In this document: in pieces, positions 8,942 through 17,964 of the stretch
Numbering within the stretch: position 1 is the stretch's first letter
Layout of the letters: each line of letters begins with the position of its first letter
NCBI GenBank assembly: GCA_049841135.1
Contig: JASGHK010000005.1
Span: forward strand, 1 to 64,000
Origin: JACRCT01 sp049841135
Lineage (GTDB): Bacteria; Myxococcota; Myxococcia; Myxococcales; UBA5297
Reading direction: 5' to 3'
DNA length: 64,000 bases
Program-made: the position numbers and the translations under genes
Notes under the pieces: generated by a model
Database searches by the model: none
Told to the model about the DNA's origin: nothing
Seen by the model: only the letters and a program-made list of their open reading frames with translations

Positions 8942-11785
8942 ATGGCTCGTCACTCACGGTTCCTGCTCCTCGGAGCGCTCCTCCTCGCGGGCGCGCTCTC
9001 GGTCTTCCTCGTCTCCTGCGGACAGACCGGCCCGGCCACTTGCACGCCGACGACCGAGGTCTGCGACCAGCAGGACAACGACTGCGACGGCTCGACCGAC
9101 GAGGACGGCGTGTGCAGCGCGGGCTGCACCTCCGGCACGACCGAGTGCGTCGACGCCAAGGTGCGCACCTGCTCCGGGGGCGCCTGGTCTTCGTTCGTGT
9201 CCTGCCCCAGCGACTTCTGCGCTCCCGGAGGCAAGAGTTGCGGCACCTGCGACGACGGCTGCCCGACCGAGGGCCTGACGGAGTGCACCGGCGGCTCGCA
9301 GCGGACCTGCGCCGCGGGCGAGCACGGCTGCCTCGCCTGGAGCGACGCCACGACCTGCAAGGACGGCTTCTGCCTCAACGCCACGGCGTGCGGGGCCTGC
9401 GCCACCGACTGCTCGCCCGGAGCCGCGCGCTGCCAGAACGGCAAGCTGCAGACCTGCGTGGACCGCCCCGCTCCCAGCTGCGGCAGCTGGGGCGCCGAGA
9501 CGGCCTGCCCCGACGGCGTCTGCGCCAGCGCCACGGCCTGCGGCAGCTGCACGCACGGCTGCCCCGCGGTCGGGGCGACGGAGTGCACCGGCGGCAAGAT
9601 CCGCAGCTGCGCCGCCGACGCCAACGGCTGCCGGGCCTGGGGGAGCGCGAGCGACTGCGCCAGCGGGACCTGCGCCTCGGGCGAGGCTTGCGGCGGCTGC
9701 AGCAACGGCTGCCCGGCCGGCGGCCAGGCCGAGTGCACCGGCGGCCAGCTCCGCACCTGCCAGGCGGACGCGAGCGGATGCCTCGCCTGGTCGGCCTGGT
9801 CCGCCTGCGCCGACGCCTTCTGCTCCTCGGCGACGAGCTGCGGAACCTGCGCCCACCTGTGCGCCTCCGGCACCACGGCCTGCGCGGACGGCAAGTCGAA
9901 GAGCTGCGTGGCCGACGCCAACGGCTGCCGCACCTGGTCGGCGGAGACGGCGTGCACGGGCGGCTTCTGCGCCAGCGCCACGGCCTGCGGCACCTGCAGC
10001 CACGCGTGCTCGCCCCTGGGAGCGACGTCTTGCGGCGACGCCCAGCTGAAGAGCTGCGTCGCCGACGCCAACGGCTGCCGCGCCTGGTCGAGCGAGACGG
10101 CCTGCGCCGACGGCTTCTGCGCCAGCGCCACCGCCTGCGGAACCTGCACGCACGGCTGCGCCGTCCTCGGCGCCACCGAGTGCACGGGCGGGCAGCTGCG
10201 CACTTGCGAGTCCGACGCCAACGGCTGCCGGCAGTGGAGCGGCTACAGCGCCTGCGGCGAAGGCACCTGCGCCAGCGCCACCAGCTGCGGACCGCGGCCG
10301 GTGCTGGTCATCTCCGAGTTCCGCTACGACTCCACCAGCAGCCCCGACGTCGACAGCTTCGTGGAGCTCTTCGGCCCGGCTGGAACCTCGCTCGCTGGCC
10401 TGAGCCTGGTGGGCGTCAACGGCAACGGCGGAACCGACTACAACGCCATCGCGCTCACCGGCTCCATCCCGGCCTCCGGCTACTTCCTGGTGGCGCACCC
10501 CACTGGAAGCCTGACGGCGGTCGCGAACCAGCTCAGCGCCAACGTGGACTTCCAGAACGGTCCCGACAGCATCCAGCTCCGCCAGGGCTCGACGGTCATC
10601 GACGCCGTGGGCTACGGCAGCTTCACGAGCGCGGTTTTCGCCGGCGAGGGCGACCCCGCCCCGACGACGCCGATGAACTGGAGCCTGTCGCGCGACTCGC
10701 AGGCCCGCGACACCAACGACAATCTGGCGGACTTCTTCCTGGCCGCTTCGCCGACGCCTGGCCGCGCCGCCGACACCTTCGATGCTGGCGTGCCCGGACT
10801 TGACGCAGGCACGGCCAGACCGGACGCAGCCGCCCCCGGGGCCGACGCGGGTGCTCCTGGGCTCGATGCATCCGCGCCTGGCCTCGACGCCGCTGCTCCC
10901 GGACTCGATGCCGCCGCGCCTGGACGGGACGCCGCTGCTCCCGGGCTCGACGCTGCTGCTCCCGGGCTCGACGCTGCTGCTCCCGGTCTCGATGCCGCCG
11001 CGCCTGGACGGGACGCCGCCGCTCCCGGGCTCGACGCTGCTGCTCCCGGGCTCGACGCTGCTGCTCCCGGTCTCGATGCCGCCGCGCCTGGACGGGACGC
11101 CGCCGCTCCCGGGCTCGACGCTGCCGCTCCCGGTCTCGACGCTGCCGCCCCGGGTCTCGACGCTGCCGCCCCGGGTCTCGACGCTGCCGCCCCGGGTCTC
11201 GATGCCGCCGCGCCGGGACCTGACGCGAGCGTTCCGAGCAACGACCCATACGATCCTGGCAGCTGCACCGGCACGCTGTCCCAGGCGGATGCCACGGCGC
11301 TGCTCAGCGGTCAGTCGCGCAAGGCGCTCGCCAACGTCACCCTCGTTCACCGCACTCGAACCTGCGACGCGTCGGGCAACTGCGGCGCCTGGAGCGCCTC
11401 GAGCACCTACACCAAGACGCTGTGCACCTACTCGGGCGGCGTCAGCACCCGCTACAAGACGTTCAGCTTCCCCACGACGCTCGTGCTCTGGGGCTCGGCT
11501 GGCGCGCGCAAGCTCTCGGTCCGAGAGACCAACGACTTCAACCACGCGCCGACCGACGACTCGTCGGGCGAGGTGTTCTCCCTGGGCAATCCCGGGCCGG
11601 TCTCCTACCCCTCCGTCGACCTCTGGGATCCCTTCGCGAACCCGAACGACTACGAGGACTTCCCCAACATCACGCTCGGGCGAGAGGGCTACCTCTCCAC
11701 GGGCGCGGGTTGCGCGCGGTTCTACGTCAAGGACCGCAACGACGCGAACTACACCGAGGAGATCGTCGGGCTCTACCGCTTCTGA
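8942..11785 (+). CDS. Cys-rich repeat lipoprotein with MopE-like motif, lamin-tail domain and heptapeptide repeat
   Basis: A 947-residue lipoprotein; lipobox LVSC follows a long hydrophobic signal, supporting the start at 8942 over the upstream ATG. Near residue 40 there is a MopE-type motif (EVCDQQDNDCDGSTDED), a putative metal-binding element. Eight Cys-rich modules of about 48-50 residues follow, with a recurring ECTGGQLRTC...ADANGC...W...C pattern and six to eight cysteines each. Residues about 453-565 resemble a lamin-tail domain (VISEFRYDS...SFVELFGP). Then comes a DAAAPGL heptapeptide repeat of about 150 residues and a unique 190-residue C-terminus. The protein is probably a disulfide-stabilised cell-surface stalk. 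Partner unknown. Confidence 0.8.
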   Translation: MARHSRFLLLGALLLAGALSVFLVSCGQTGPATCTPTTEVCDQQDNDCDGSTDEDGVCSAGCTSGTTECVDAKVRTCSGGAWSSFVSCPSDFCAPGGKSCGTCDDGCPTEGLTECTGGSQRTCAAGEHGCLAWSDATTCKDGFCLNATACGACATDCSPGAARCQNGKLQTCVDRPAPSCGSWGAETACPDGVCASATACGSCTHGCPAVGATECTGGKIRSCAADANGCRAWGSASDCASGTCASGEACGGCSNGCPAGGQAECTGGQLRTCQADASGCLAWSAWSACADAFCSSATSCGTCAHLCASGTTACADGKSKSCVADANGCRTWSAETACTGGFCASATACGTCSHACSPLGATSCGDAQLKSCVADANGCRAWSSETACADGFCASATACGTCTHGCAVLGATECTGGQLRTCESDANGCRQWSGYSACGEGTCASATSCGPRPVLVISEFRYDSTSSPDVDSFVELFGPAGTSLAGLSLVGVNGNGGTDYNAIALTGSIPASGYFLVAHPTGSLTAVANQLSANVDFQNGPDSIQLRQGSTVIDAVGYGSFTSAVFAGEGDPAPTTPMNWSLSRDSQARDTNDNLADFFLAASPTPGRAADTFDAGVPGLDAGTARPDAAAPGADAGAPGLDASAPGLDAAAPGLDAAAPGRDAAAPGLDAAAPGLDAAAPGLDAAAPGRDAAAPGLDAAAPGLDAAAPGLDAAAPGRDAAAPGLDAAAPGLDAAAPGLDAAAPGLDAAAPGLDAAAPGPDASVPSNDPYDPGSCTGTLSQADATALLSGQSRKALANVTLVHRTRTCDASGNCGAWSASSTYTKTLCTYSGGVSTRYKTFSFPTTLVLWGSAGARKLSVRETNDFNHAPTDDSSGEVFSLGNPGPVSYPSVDLWDPFANPNDYEDFPNITLGREGYLSTGAGCARFYVKDRNDANYTEEIVGLYRF
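10790..11225 (+). repeat. 21-bp in-frame tandem repeat with 84-bp higher-order period
   Basis: About twenty copies of a 21-bp unit encode DAAAPGL or DAAAPGR. The R variant recurs every fourth unit, giving an 84-bp super-repeat, which points to recent amplification of blocks of four. The array lies inside the Cys-rich lipoprotein gene and keeps the frame open, so its copy number can change without inactivating the gene. Confidence 0.85.
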
Positions 11786-11850
11786 GCACCGGGGCGCGAC
11801 CGCCGGCCAGAAATTCGAGGAGCGCGAGATCGCCTCCTAGAATCGGGCCG

Positions 11851-13578
11851 GTGCCTCTCGCTCGCTCCATCCCGTGGCGCTTCACCGCGCTGCTGGCCGC
11901 AGCATTCACCGCGGCCAGCTGCCGCACCGTCGCGCCCGTGCCCGAAGTGCCGGAGGTCGAGGCGCTCCCGCCGCTGCCGCCCCCGCCACCCCCGCCGTCC
12001 CTGGAGGTCGTCGCCGCGCCGCCGCCGCCGAGCCGGGTGCTGGTCCCCCACGGCGATCCCAAAAGCCTGGAAGCCATCGCCTACGACATCCTCCTCGAGG
12101 ACCAGATCGTACCGGCGCTGCCCGAGGGCTTCGCGCAGGTCTTCCCCGACAAGTACACCGAGGTCCCCGGCGTCCTCGGCTTCCGCGGCGGCCCGCGCCG
12201 CGACTTCGGCGCCTGGGGCCCGCAGCACCTGGCCAAGCGCAAGCTGCGCCGCGCCTGGAACTTCAAGACGACCGACGGCAAGCCTCCCTGGGGCGGCGGC
12301 TCGGGCTGGACGGGCGAGCCGGCCCTCGTCCAGTGGCCCGACGTCATCCGCCACTCGATGCCGCTGCTCAACGGCTACCGCACCAGCCGCGAGCTGGTGG
12401 AGGTCATCGTCGGCTCGCTCGACGGGCACGTGTACTTCCTCGAGCTCGCCACCGGGAAGCCGACCCGCAAGCCCATCGATACCGGCAACCCCATCAAGGG
12501 CAGCGTCTCGGTCGACCCCCGCGGCTACCCGCTCTTGTTCGTGGGCCAGGGCATCCCGCAGGGCCGGCCCATCGGCATGCGCGCCTACAGCCTCATCGAT
12601 CACAAGGAGCTGTTCTTCCTGGCCGGCCGCGAGCCGCAGGCCTTGCGCGACTGGGGCGCCTTCGACAGCTCGGGCCTGCTCAACCGCGCCACCGACAGCT
12701 ACCTGCAGCCGGGCGAGAACGGGCTCGTCTACCTCCTGAAGCTGCACACCGAGTTCGACCCGATCGTGCCCTCCATCGCCGTCGCGCCGGAGGTGGTGCG
12801 TTACCGCTACGCCAACGCCGAGCAGCGCCACCTGGGCACCGAGAACAGCGCCACGGTGCTGCGCAACCTCGCCTTCTTTGCCGACAACGGCGGCACCGTC
12901 ACCGCGCTGGACCTGACGACGATGAAGCCCGCCTGGGCCTTCGAGTCCGGCGACGACGTCGACGCCTCGATCGTCCTCTCCGAGGAGGACGACGCGAACT
13001 TCCTCTACACCGGCACCGAGGTCGACAAGACCGGCGTCAAAGGCAACGCACACCTGCGCAAGCTCGACGCCCTGACCGGCGTGCCGCTGTGGGAGCACAG
13101 CTACTCCTGCGTCGGCGCCGCGGCCCACCACGCGAGCAACGATTCCAAGGCCGAAAGCAACGGCAACGGCGAGCCGGGCGGCGGCGAAGGCAAGAAGATC
13201 GACGCGGGGCTGTTCGCCACGCCGCTCGTCGGCACCGGCGACGTCGAGGATCGCGTCATCTTCACCCTCTCGCGCTGCCCGGACTTCGAGCGCGGGCTCA
13301 TCGTCGCGCTCGCCAAGAAGGACGGCCGCGAGCTGTGGCGCCGGCCGCTCAAGCACTACGCCTGGTCCTCGCCGACGGCGGTGCACGACGAGGACGGGCA
13401 CACCTTCTTCCTGCAGGGCGACATCAGCGGCGCCTTGAGCCTGGTGGACGCCCGCGACGGGAGCATCGTCGACAGCATCAAGCTCGACGGCGGCGTCGAG
13501 AGCTCGCCCGCGGTCTTCGGCGACATGGCCGTGGTGGGCACCCGCGGCGGGCGCATCTGGGGCATCCGCCTGGAGTGA
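11851..13578 (+). CDS. PQQ-type beta-propeller lipoprotein
   Basis: A 575-residue predicted lipoprotein starting at GTG 11851, with a signal peptide ending in TAASC. A Pro-rich linker (about 25-70) leads into repeated blade-like segments such as VGSLDGHVYFLELATGKP, NGGTVTALDLTTMKPAW, ISGALSLVDARDGSIVD and GTRGGRIWGI. These are the signature of PQQ-binding-like/BamB-like beta-propellers. No catalytic PQQ dehydrogenase motif is apparent, so a structural or binding role in the periplasm is more likely than an enzyme. A low-complexity Ser/Asn/Gly insert with HHASNDSKAESNGNG sits before the fifth blade. Confidence 0.75.
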   Translation: MPLARSIPWRFTALLAAAFTAASCRTVAPVPEVPEVEALPPLPPPPPPPSLEVVAAPPPPSRVLVPHGDPKSLEAIAYDILLEDQIVPALPEGFAQVFPDKYTEVPGVLGFRGGPRRDFGAWGPQHLAKRKLRRAWNFKTTDGKPPWGGGSGWTGEPALVQWPDVIRHSMPLLNGYRTSRELVEVIVGSLDGHVYFLELATGKPTRKPIDTGNPIKGSVSVDPRGYPLLFVGQGIPQGRPIGMRAYSLIDHKELFFLAGREPQALRDWGAFDSSGLLNRATDSYLQPGENGLVYLLKLHTEFDPIVPSIAVAPEVVRYRYANAEQRHLGTENSATVLRNLAFFADNGGTVTALDLTTMKPAWAFESGDDVDASIVLSEEDDANFLYTGTEVDKTGVKGNAHLRKLDALTGVPLWEHSYSCVGAAAHHASNDSKAESNGNGEPGGGEGKKIDAGLFATPLVGTGDVEDRVIFTLSRCPDFERGLIVALAKKDGRELWRRPLKHYAWSSPTAVHDEDGHTFFLQGDISGALSLVDARDGSIVDSIKLDGGVESSPAVFGDMAVVGTRGGRIWGIRLE

Positions 13579-13599
13579 GCGCGGGCGTGGCTTGAATGG

Positions 13600-13640
13600 G
13601 ACCTATGCGACCTATAGGACCTATGGGATCGATGGGACGG
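13600..13640. repeat. 9-bp repeat array, locus 2 (GACCTATNG units)
   Basis: Four full units (GACCTATGC, GACCTATAG, GACCTATGG, GATCGATGG) and a partial fifth run head-to-tail with a 9-bp period. They lie between the propeller gene and the DUF697 gene, in the same orientation as the right-hand halves of loci 3 and 4. Confidence 0.75.
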
Positions 13641-13734
13641 TGAGTCGCGGATGGCGCGGCTTGAAGGCAGCCGACGTCCTGGCCTTCGCGCCAGACGGCG
13701 TATCATCGGGGCCCCCTACGAACCGAGGTCCGCC

Positions 13735-14298
13735 ATGGCGAAGCGCAAGACCATCAAGACGAAGCCGGGACAGCTCGCCCGCGACGTCGCCACCGACTGG
13801 GTCGAGGAGAACGGCTATCGCGTGGCGGCGGCCGCGGCGGTCCCGGTGCCGGTCCCGGGTGCGCACACGGCGCTGTGCACCGCGCTCGAGGCCTACATGA
13901 TCTCCAACATCGCGCAGATTTACGGGCGCAACCTCACCATCGGCGAGTGCGTGGCGCTGGTGCCCACGCTCGGCGGCGCGGTGGTGATCGGCAAGACGGT
14001 CTCGTCCATCGCCGGCGAGGTCCTGGGGTGGATTCCCTTCGCGGGCTGGGTCGCCAAGGGCGCCGTCGGCGGCGCGACGGCGTACGGCATCGGCAAGGCC
14101 GCGGTCCACTGGTTCGAGGGCAAGCACCCGGACCAGCCAGCCGCCGAGTTCGAGAAGGTCAGCCTGCGCGACTTCGTGCAGGATGCACTGGCCGAGCTCG
14201 GAGTGAGGACGGGCGACGCCAAGGCCGCGGCGAGCGCGGTGGCCAAGGAAGACGCCAAGAAGGAAGAGCAGGACGACGAGGACGCGCTCGACGACTGA
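13735..14298 (+). CDS. DUF697-like membrane-associated protein
   Basis: A 187-residue protein (MAKRKTIKTKPGQ...). The centre has the DUF697/YcjF-like pattern VPVPGAHTALCTALEAYMISNIAQIYG followed by a Gly/Val-rich hydrophobic stretch and a second amphipathic segment (GWIPFAGWVAKGAVGGATAYG). The C-terminus is charged and rich in Lys, Glu and Asp. Proteins with this domain often accompany GTPases and associate with the inner membrane; no GTPase gene is adjacent here, so the function is open. It converges on the small zinc-ribbon gene with only 4 bases between stop codons. Confidence 0.6.
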   Translation: MAKRKTIKTKPGQLARDVATDWVEENGYRVAAAAAVPVPVPGAHTALCTALEAYMISNIAQIYGRNLTIGECVALVPTLGGAVVIGKTVSSIAGEVLGWIPFAGWVAKGAVGGATAYGIGKAAVHWFEGKHPDQPAAEFEKVSLRDFVQDALAELGVRTGDAKAAASAVAKEDAKKEEQDDEDALDD

Positions 14299-14302
14299 CC
14301 GG

Positions 14303-14503
14303 CTAGGGCAGCGGTTCCCCCGAGGCAGCGACGAGCGAGCGTTCGTCGCAGCGCGCGCAGCGCCACTGGCGCGTCCGCAGGCACGGGCCCGGACGCGAGG
14401 TGAGTGCGGCGAGCGTCACCGACTGCGAGATCGGCTGCCCCTGCTCGTCCGCCGATGCGCTGTCTTCTTCGATGGCCATGCAGCACTCGCACGTCAGGTC
14501 CAT
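14303..14503 (-). CDS. Small zinc-ribbon-like protein (66 aa)
   Basis: A short gene with a very good ribosome site: AGGAGG lies 5 bases before the ATG at 14503. The product begins MDLTCECCMAIEED and has a second CARCDE pair near the C-terminus, giving a CxCC...CxxC arrangement that could bind zinc. No longer homologous domain is recognised. A longer frame extends upstream, but its extra N-terminus is low-complexity and lacks a ribosome site. Confidence 0.6.
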   Translation of the reverse strand: MDLTCECCMAIEEDSASADEQGQPISQSVTLAALTSRPGPCLRTRQWRCARCDERSLVAASGEPLP

Positions 14504-14652
14504 GGTCGCCTCCTGGAGCTGGCGACCGTAGCGGCGTCCGGCGAGGACCGGGACAGCTCGGTGGAGACACGCGCCCGAACCGCCCAGCCCGGAACGCTGT
14601 CCACCAGGCGAAGGTCTCGACGGCGCCTGGGGACCGGGGGTCTGATGCGGGC

Positions 14653-15276
14653 ATGAGCTCACTCTTCGCCGTCGGTTCGCTCCTCGCCGCTGTGGCCTTC
14701 GCCGACGCCGTGGTGCCCTTGAGTTGCGAGGCGGATACCGACTGCCTGGTGACGATGTCCGGCGGCTGCTGCGGGACGTGCTGCCCCATCCCCGTCGCAG
14801 TCTCGAAGGCCCAGCACGACGCCCAGCGGCGTCGCTGCGCCACCGTCGACTGCGCGATGCCCCGGTGCCAGGGCGTCGAGTGCGCCAAGAGCCGGTCGCC
14901 AGACTCTTTCGTGGCCGTCTGCCGCGGGCATCAGTGCGTGCTCGAGGACAAGCCCGCGCGCACGGCTTCGACCAAGCCCGAATGCCGCGCCGACTCGGAC
15001 TGCACGGTGGCCTACCCCGATCCAGGGCCCGACGCGCCTTGCCACTCGAGCCCCTGCGGATGCTGTCCGGGATCCGAGCCCGTCGCGACGCCGCTGTCTC
15101 CTACGCAGCCCACCCAGGTTCCTGCGAAGGAGCCCGAGCCGGCCCAGCCCCAGCCGCCCTCTTCCAAGCCGAAGCCGTCCCCGCCGACGCCGACGGTGGC
15201 CTGCAGTCCCTGCCAGGGCCCGAAGCCGGGGCACGCAGTGTGCCGCGAAGGTCGCTGCGTGCTGGCGCCGAAGTAG
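14653..15276 (+). CDS. Secreted Cys-rich protein, function unknown
   Basis: A 207-residue protein with an N-terminal signal (MSSLFAVGSLLAAVAFADA). The mature part has about 20 cysteines in two related modules, each with a CxxDxDC motif (CEADTDC, CRADSDC) and a CCxxC cluster. These are joined by a Pro/Lys/Glu-rich linker to a final module ending CREGRCVLAPK. The pattern is that of extracellular disulfide-rich myxobacterial proteins. It is transcribed with the next small Cys-rich gene, 13 bases downstream. Confidence 0.6.
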   Translation: MSSLFAVGSLLAAVAFADAVVPLSCEADTDCLVTMSGGCCGTCCPIPVAVSKAQHDAQRRRCATVDCAMPRCQGVECAKSRSPDSFVAVCRGHQCVLEDKPARTASTKPECRADSDCTVAYPDPGPDAPCHSSPCGCCPGSEPVATPLSPTQPTQVPAKEPEPAQPQPPSSKPKPSPPTPTVACSPCQGPKPGHAVCREGRCVLAPK

Positions 15277-15289
15277 CCGGAGCCGAGAG

Positions 15290-15564
15290 ATGCCCCCGCC
15301 CCACCCTGGCGTCTACGGCTTCCACGATGACGGCTGCCGCTGCGTCGAGGCCGGGCTGTACTGCAACCGCGACGGCGGCTGCTGGACGTGCTGCGGCGCC
15401 GCCAAGCAGGACTCGGACTGCACCGCGCCGGAGATGCACTCCACCAACCCGAACCAGCGCTCTTCTTCCAGACGGTGGCGAGCTATCAGGACGCGTGGCC
15501 GATCTACCGGTCGAACGAGGAGATCGCCGAGCTGCTCCAGCGCTGGAAGCTGGGCCGCAACTGA
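15290..15564 (+). CDS. Small Cys-rich protein, probably frameshifted
   Basis: The first 56 codons encode a Cys-rich peptide (CRCVEAGLYCNRDGGCWTCC). After CTAPEMHSTNPNQ the frame becomes Arg/Ser-rich. One base of deletion near 15459-15466 (AGCGCTC) would instead give ALFFQTVASYQDAWPIYRSN and a regular ending LLQRWKLGRN before a stop at 15564. That stop sits just ahead of a ribosome site for the methyltransferase gene. I therefore treat it as one gene with a one-base loss. Function unknown; the neighbour is also Cys-rich. Confidence 0.5.
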
Positions 15565-15576
15565 CGGAGGGACCTC

Positions 15577-16380
15577 GTGACCGTCGACCTCTCGGGCGTG
15601 CCGCAGACGCTGTTCCTCCCGCTCCACCGTCGCGCACGGTGGACGAAGGTGGGCAACCCCATCCTCGAGGACCCGTTCGCGGTCGAGCTGGTGACGCGCG
15701 CCCGGTACGACTTCGCCGGGCTGGACGCGAGCTTCCGGCCGACGCGCGACCTCGCCTGGGTCGCTCGCCCCTGGCAGTTCGACCGCCGGGTCCGCCGCTT
15801 CCAGGCCCAGCACCCGAAGGGGGTCGTGGTGAACCTCGGAGCGGGCCTGGACACCAGCTTCTCGCGCCTCGACGACGGGCGCCTGCGCTGGTTCGACCTC
15901 GACCTGCCCGAGGTCATCGAGATCCGCCGGTCGCTCATCCCGGAGACGGAGCGCAGCCGCTGCATCGCTCGTTCGCTCTTCGACCCGTCGTGGATGGCGG
16001 AGATCGGAGACCCGGAGGACGGCGTCTGCCTCCTCTCGGCGGGCTGCCTCTTCTACTTCACCGAGGCCGACCTCAGGCCGTTCTTCGCCGCCGTCCACCA
16101 GCGGCTCCCCGGCGCTGAGCTGGTCTTCGACGCGGTGACGCCGATGGGGCTCGATGCGGCGAACAAGATGATGGAGGAAGCCGGCGTCGGTGGAGCGCGG
16201 CTGAAATGGGCCCTGAAGGACCCCCAGGAGCTCGAGCGGTGGGGCGTGGGGATCTCCCAGGTCCAGCGCATCCCGCTCTTCTCGGCTGCGCCGCGCACCG
16301 GGCTTCCGCTCAAGGCGCGCTGGTTCATGTTCCTGATGGACCTGACCCGGGCCTCGGCGGTCATCCGCTGCCGGGCGTGA
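15577..16380 (+). CDS. LCMT/PPM1-family SAM-dependent methyltransferase
   Basis: A 267-residue protein starting at GTG 15577 behind GGAGGG. It has the family's hallmark order: an N-terminal segment with DPFAVELV and a conserved RPTRDLAWVARP region, the SAM-binding VVNLGAGLDTSFSRL loop, FDLDLPEVIEIRR (acidic strand that binds the ribose), and LSAGCLFYFTEADL. Members O-methylate carboxylates or small phenolic/polyketide metabolites. The substrate cannot be told from context. It converges closely on the kinase gene downstream. Confidence 0.85.
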   Translation: MTVDLSGVPQTLFLPLHRRARWTKVGNPILEDPFAVELVTRARYDFAGLDASFRPTRDLAWVARPWQFDRRVRRFQAQHPKGVVVNLGAGLDTSFSRLDDGRLRWFDLDLPEVIEIRRSLIPETERSRCIARSLFDPSWMAEIGDPEDGVCLLSAGCLFYFTEADLRPFFAAVHQRLPGAELVFDAVTPMGLDAANKMMEEAGVGGARLKWALKDPQELERWGVGISQVQRIPLFSAAPRTGLPLKARWFMFLMDLTRASAVIRCRA

Positions 16381-16392
16381 GGGAGCCCGCCG

Positions 16393-17964
16393 CTACTTGA
16401 CCCGGTGGAGCTTGAGCAGCTCGGGGTGCGGCTGCACGAACTCGACGCCGATCTCCCGGCCCACGACGCGCCGGATGACGCCCTCGAGCGCGATCATGTT
16501 GTGCAGCTTGAGCGGCAGCGTGAACCCGACCTGGGTGCCGACGGCGAGTGGCTGAGCGTCGTCGAGCTTGAGCTTCGCGCCGGTCGTGGAGAGGTTCACC
16601 AGGCTGGCGCCGAAGTGGTTGGTGAGCTTGCCGCCGCTGCCCCACACGCCGCGTACCGGGACGGCGATGCGCCAGCGCTGCGCCCGCCGCTTGCTCGATG
16701 CGACCTCGCTGCCGGGCACGGCCTCGGTCGGTCCGGAGCTGGCCGGCCCGGCGAACGCTGGGTGCGCGTCGGTCTTCGCCACCGGCGCGTGGACCACCGG
16801 GTCGCCTCCGGGCGTCAGCGTGATGGGCACGAGGATCGTCGGGGCCGGACCGTCCTCGGCCGGGCCGCGCGGCAGCGTCAGCTCCTCCATCGCCGGCTCG
16901 GGGTTCGGGACGACGTGCTGCATCAGGCTCTCGTCGATCTCGAAGTCGAAGCCGCCGCTGCTGGCGTGCACGGGATCGTGGTCGGGGACGCGGGCCGGCG
17001 GAGGCTGCGGGGCGCGCCGGGCGAGGTCGGCCAGGTGCGCGGCGTGCTGGGCCACTTCCTTGGCGAACAGCCCGTCCATGAAGTCCTTGAGCGTCGCGTG
17101 ATTGACGTTCTCGGCGTGGCGCACGAGGTAGCCGCACAGCGCGGCGCCCATCTCCGAGGCCCACTGGTAGCGCTTGGAGCGGTCGTGCTCGAGGCCGGTC
17201 ATGACGATCCGCTCGAGGTCGGAGGGGATCTTCGGGTTGATGGCGCGCAGCGGGAGCACAGGCTTGCAGCAGTGCAGCTCGCGCGAGAGCGGCGTCGCCG
17301 GCGAGGCGAAGAGCCGCCGCCCGCTGAGCGCCTCGTAGAGGATGACCGACAGCGAGAAGACGTCCGAGCGCCGGTCGACCGGAGCGCCATGAAGCTGCTC
17401 GGGCGAGAGGTAGGGGGAGGCGCCCAGCGGCGCCATGCCGGTGGCGGCGCTGAAGTCGATGAGCTTGATCTGCCCGTCGTAGGTCAGCACGCAGTTGTCG
17501 GGCGCCACGTCGCGGTGGACGAGCATCAACGGCTCGCCGGTGGGGCCGCCCTTGCGGTGCACGTGGTCGAGCGCGTCGCACAGGCCCGCGGCCATGAACG
17601 CCGCCAGGTCGTGCGGGATGACCCCCGGTCCCGGGCAACGCGGCAGGATCTGCCGCAGGTTCGCTCCGGGCAGGTGCTCGAGCTCGATGTAGAAGTCGCC
17701 GTTGACCAGGCCCAGGTCGAACACCTGCGGGATGTTCGGGTGCGACAGCTGCACCGCGACCTTGGCCTCGCGGATGAACATGGCCTGCAGGTCGGCGTCC
17801 TTGGCCAGGCTGGGCCGCAGCCGCTTGATGACCACGAAGCGGTTCCCGCCCTGTCGGGTGGCCCGCCAGATCTCGGCCTTGCCCCCCGAGCTGATTCGCT
17901 CGTGGAGCAGGTACTTGCCAAAGAGCGTCGTGCCGGCGGCTTCCACGGCACGAGAAGTTACCAC
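16393..17964 (-). CDS. Ser/Thr protein kinase with C-terminal PilZ domain
   Basis: A 523-residue soluble protein. The kinase domain (about 16-285) has a glycine loop ISSGGKAE, the VAIK-type lysine K47, HRDVAPDN with the catalytic Asp (D152) and DFS (170-172) in place of DFG. A linker rich in Pro, Ala and Glu leads to a PilZ domain (about 412-520) that keeps both c-di-GMP-binding signatures: an RxxxR-type arginine cluster (KRRAQRWR) and NLSTTG. This implies control of phosphorylation by c-di-GMP. The gene is divergent from the site-2 protease gene. Confidence 0.85.
   Translation of the reverse strand: MVTSRAVEAAGTTLFGKYLLHERISSGGKAEIWRATRQGGNRFVVIKRLRPSLAKDADLQAMFIREAKVAVQLSHPNIPQVFDLGLVNGDFYIELEHLPGANLRQILPRCPGPGVIPHDLAAFMAAGLCDALDHVHRKGGPTGEPLMLVHRDVAPDNCVLTYDGQIKLIDFSAATGMAPLGASPYLSPEQLHGAPVDRRSDVFSLSVILYEALSGRRLFASPATPLSRELHCCKPVLPLRAINPKIPSDLERIVMTGLEHDRSKRYQWASEMGAALCGYLVRHAENVNHATLKDFMDGLFAKEVAQHAAHLADLARRAPQPPPARVPDHDPVHASSGGFDFEIDESLMQHVVPNPEPAMEELTLPRGPAEDGPAPTILVPITLTPGGDPVVHAPVAKTDAHPAFAGPASSGPTEAVPGSEVASSKRRAQRWRIAVPVRGVWGSGGKLTNHFGASLVNLSTTGAKLKLDDAQPLAVGTQVGFTLPLKLHNMIALEGVIRRVVGREIGVEFVQPHPELLKLHRVK

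Noticed and set aside
10790..11225. Possible CRISPR array
   Set aside because: The 21-bp units are contiguous without spacers and stay in frame within a gene; there are no cas genes nearby.
8954..11545. Long open frame on the minus strand opposite the Cys-rich lipoprotein gene
   Set aside because: It is a shadow of high-GC coding on the other strand: no ribosome site, no domain, and repeats that mirror the sense-strand heptapeptide.
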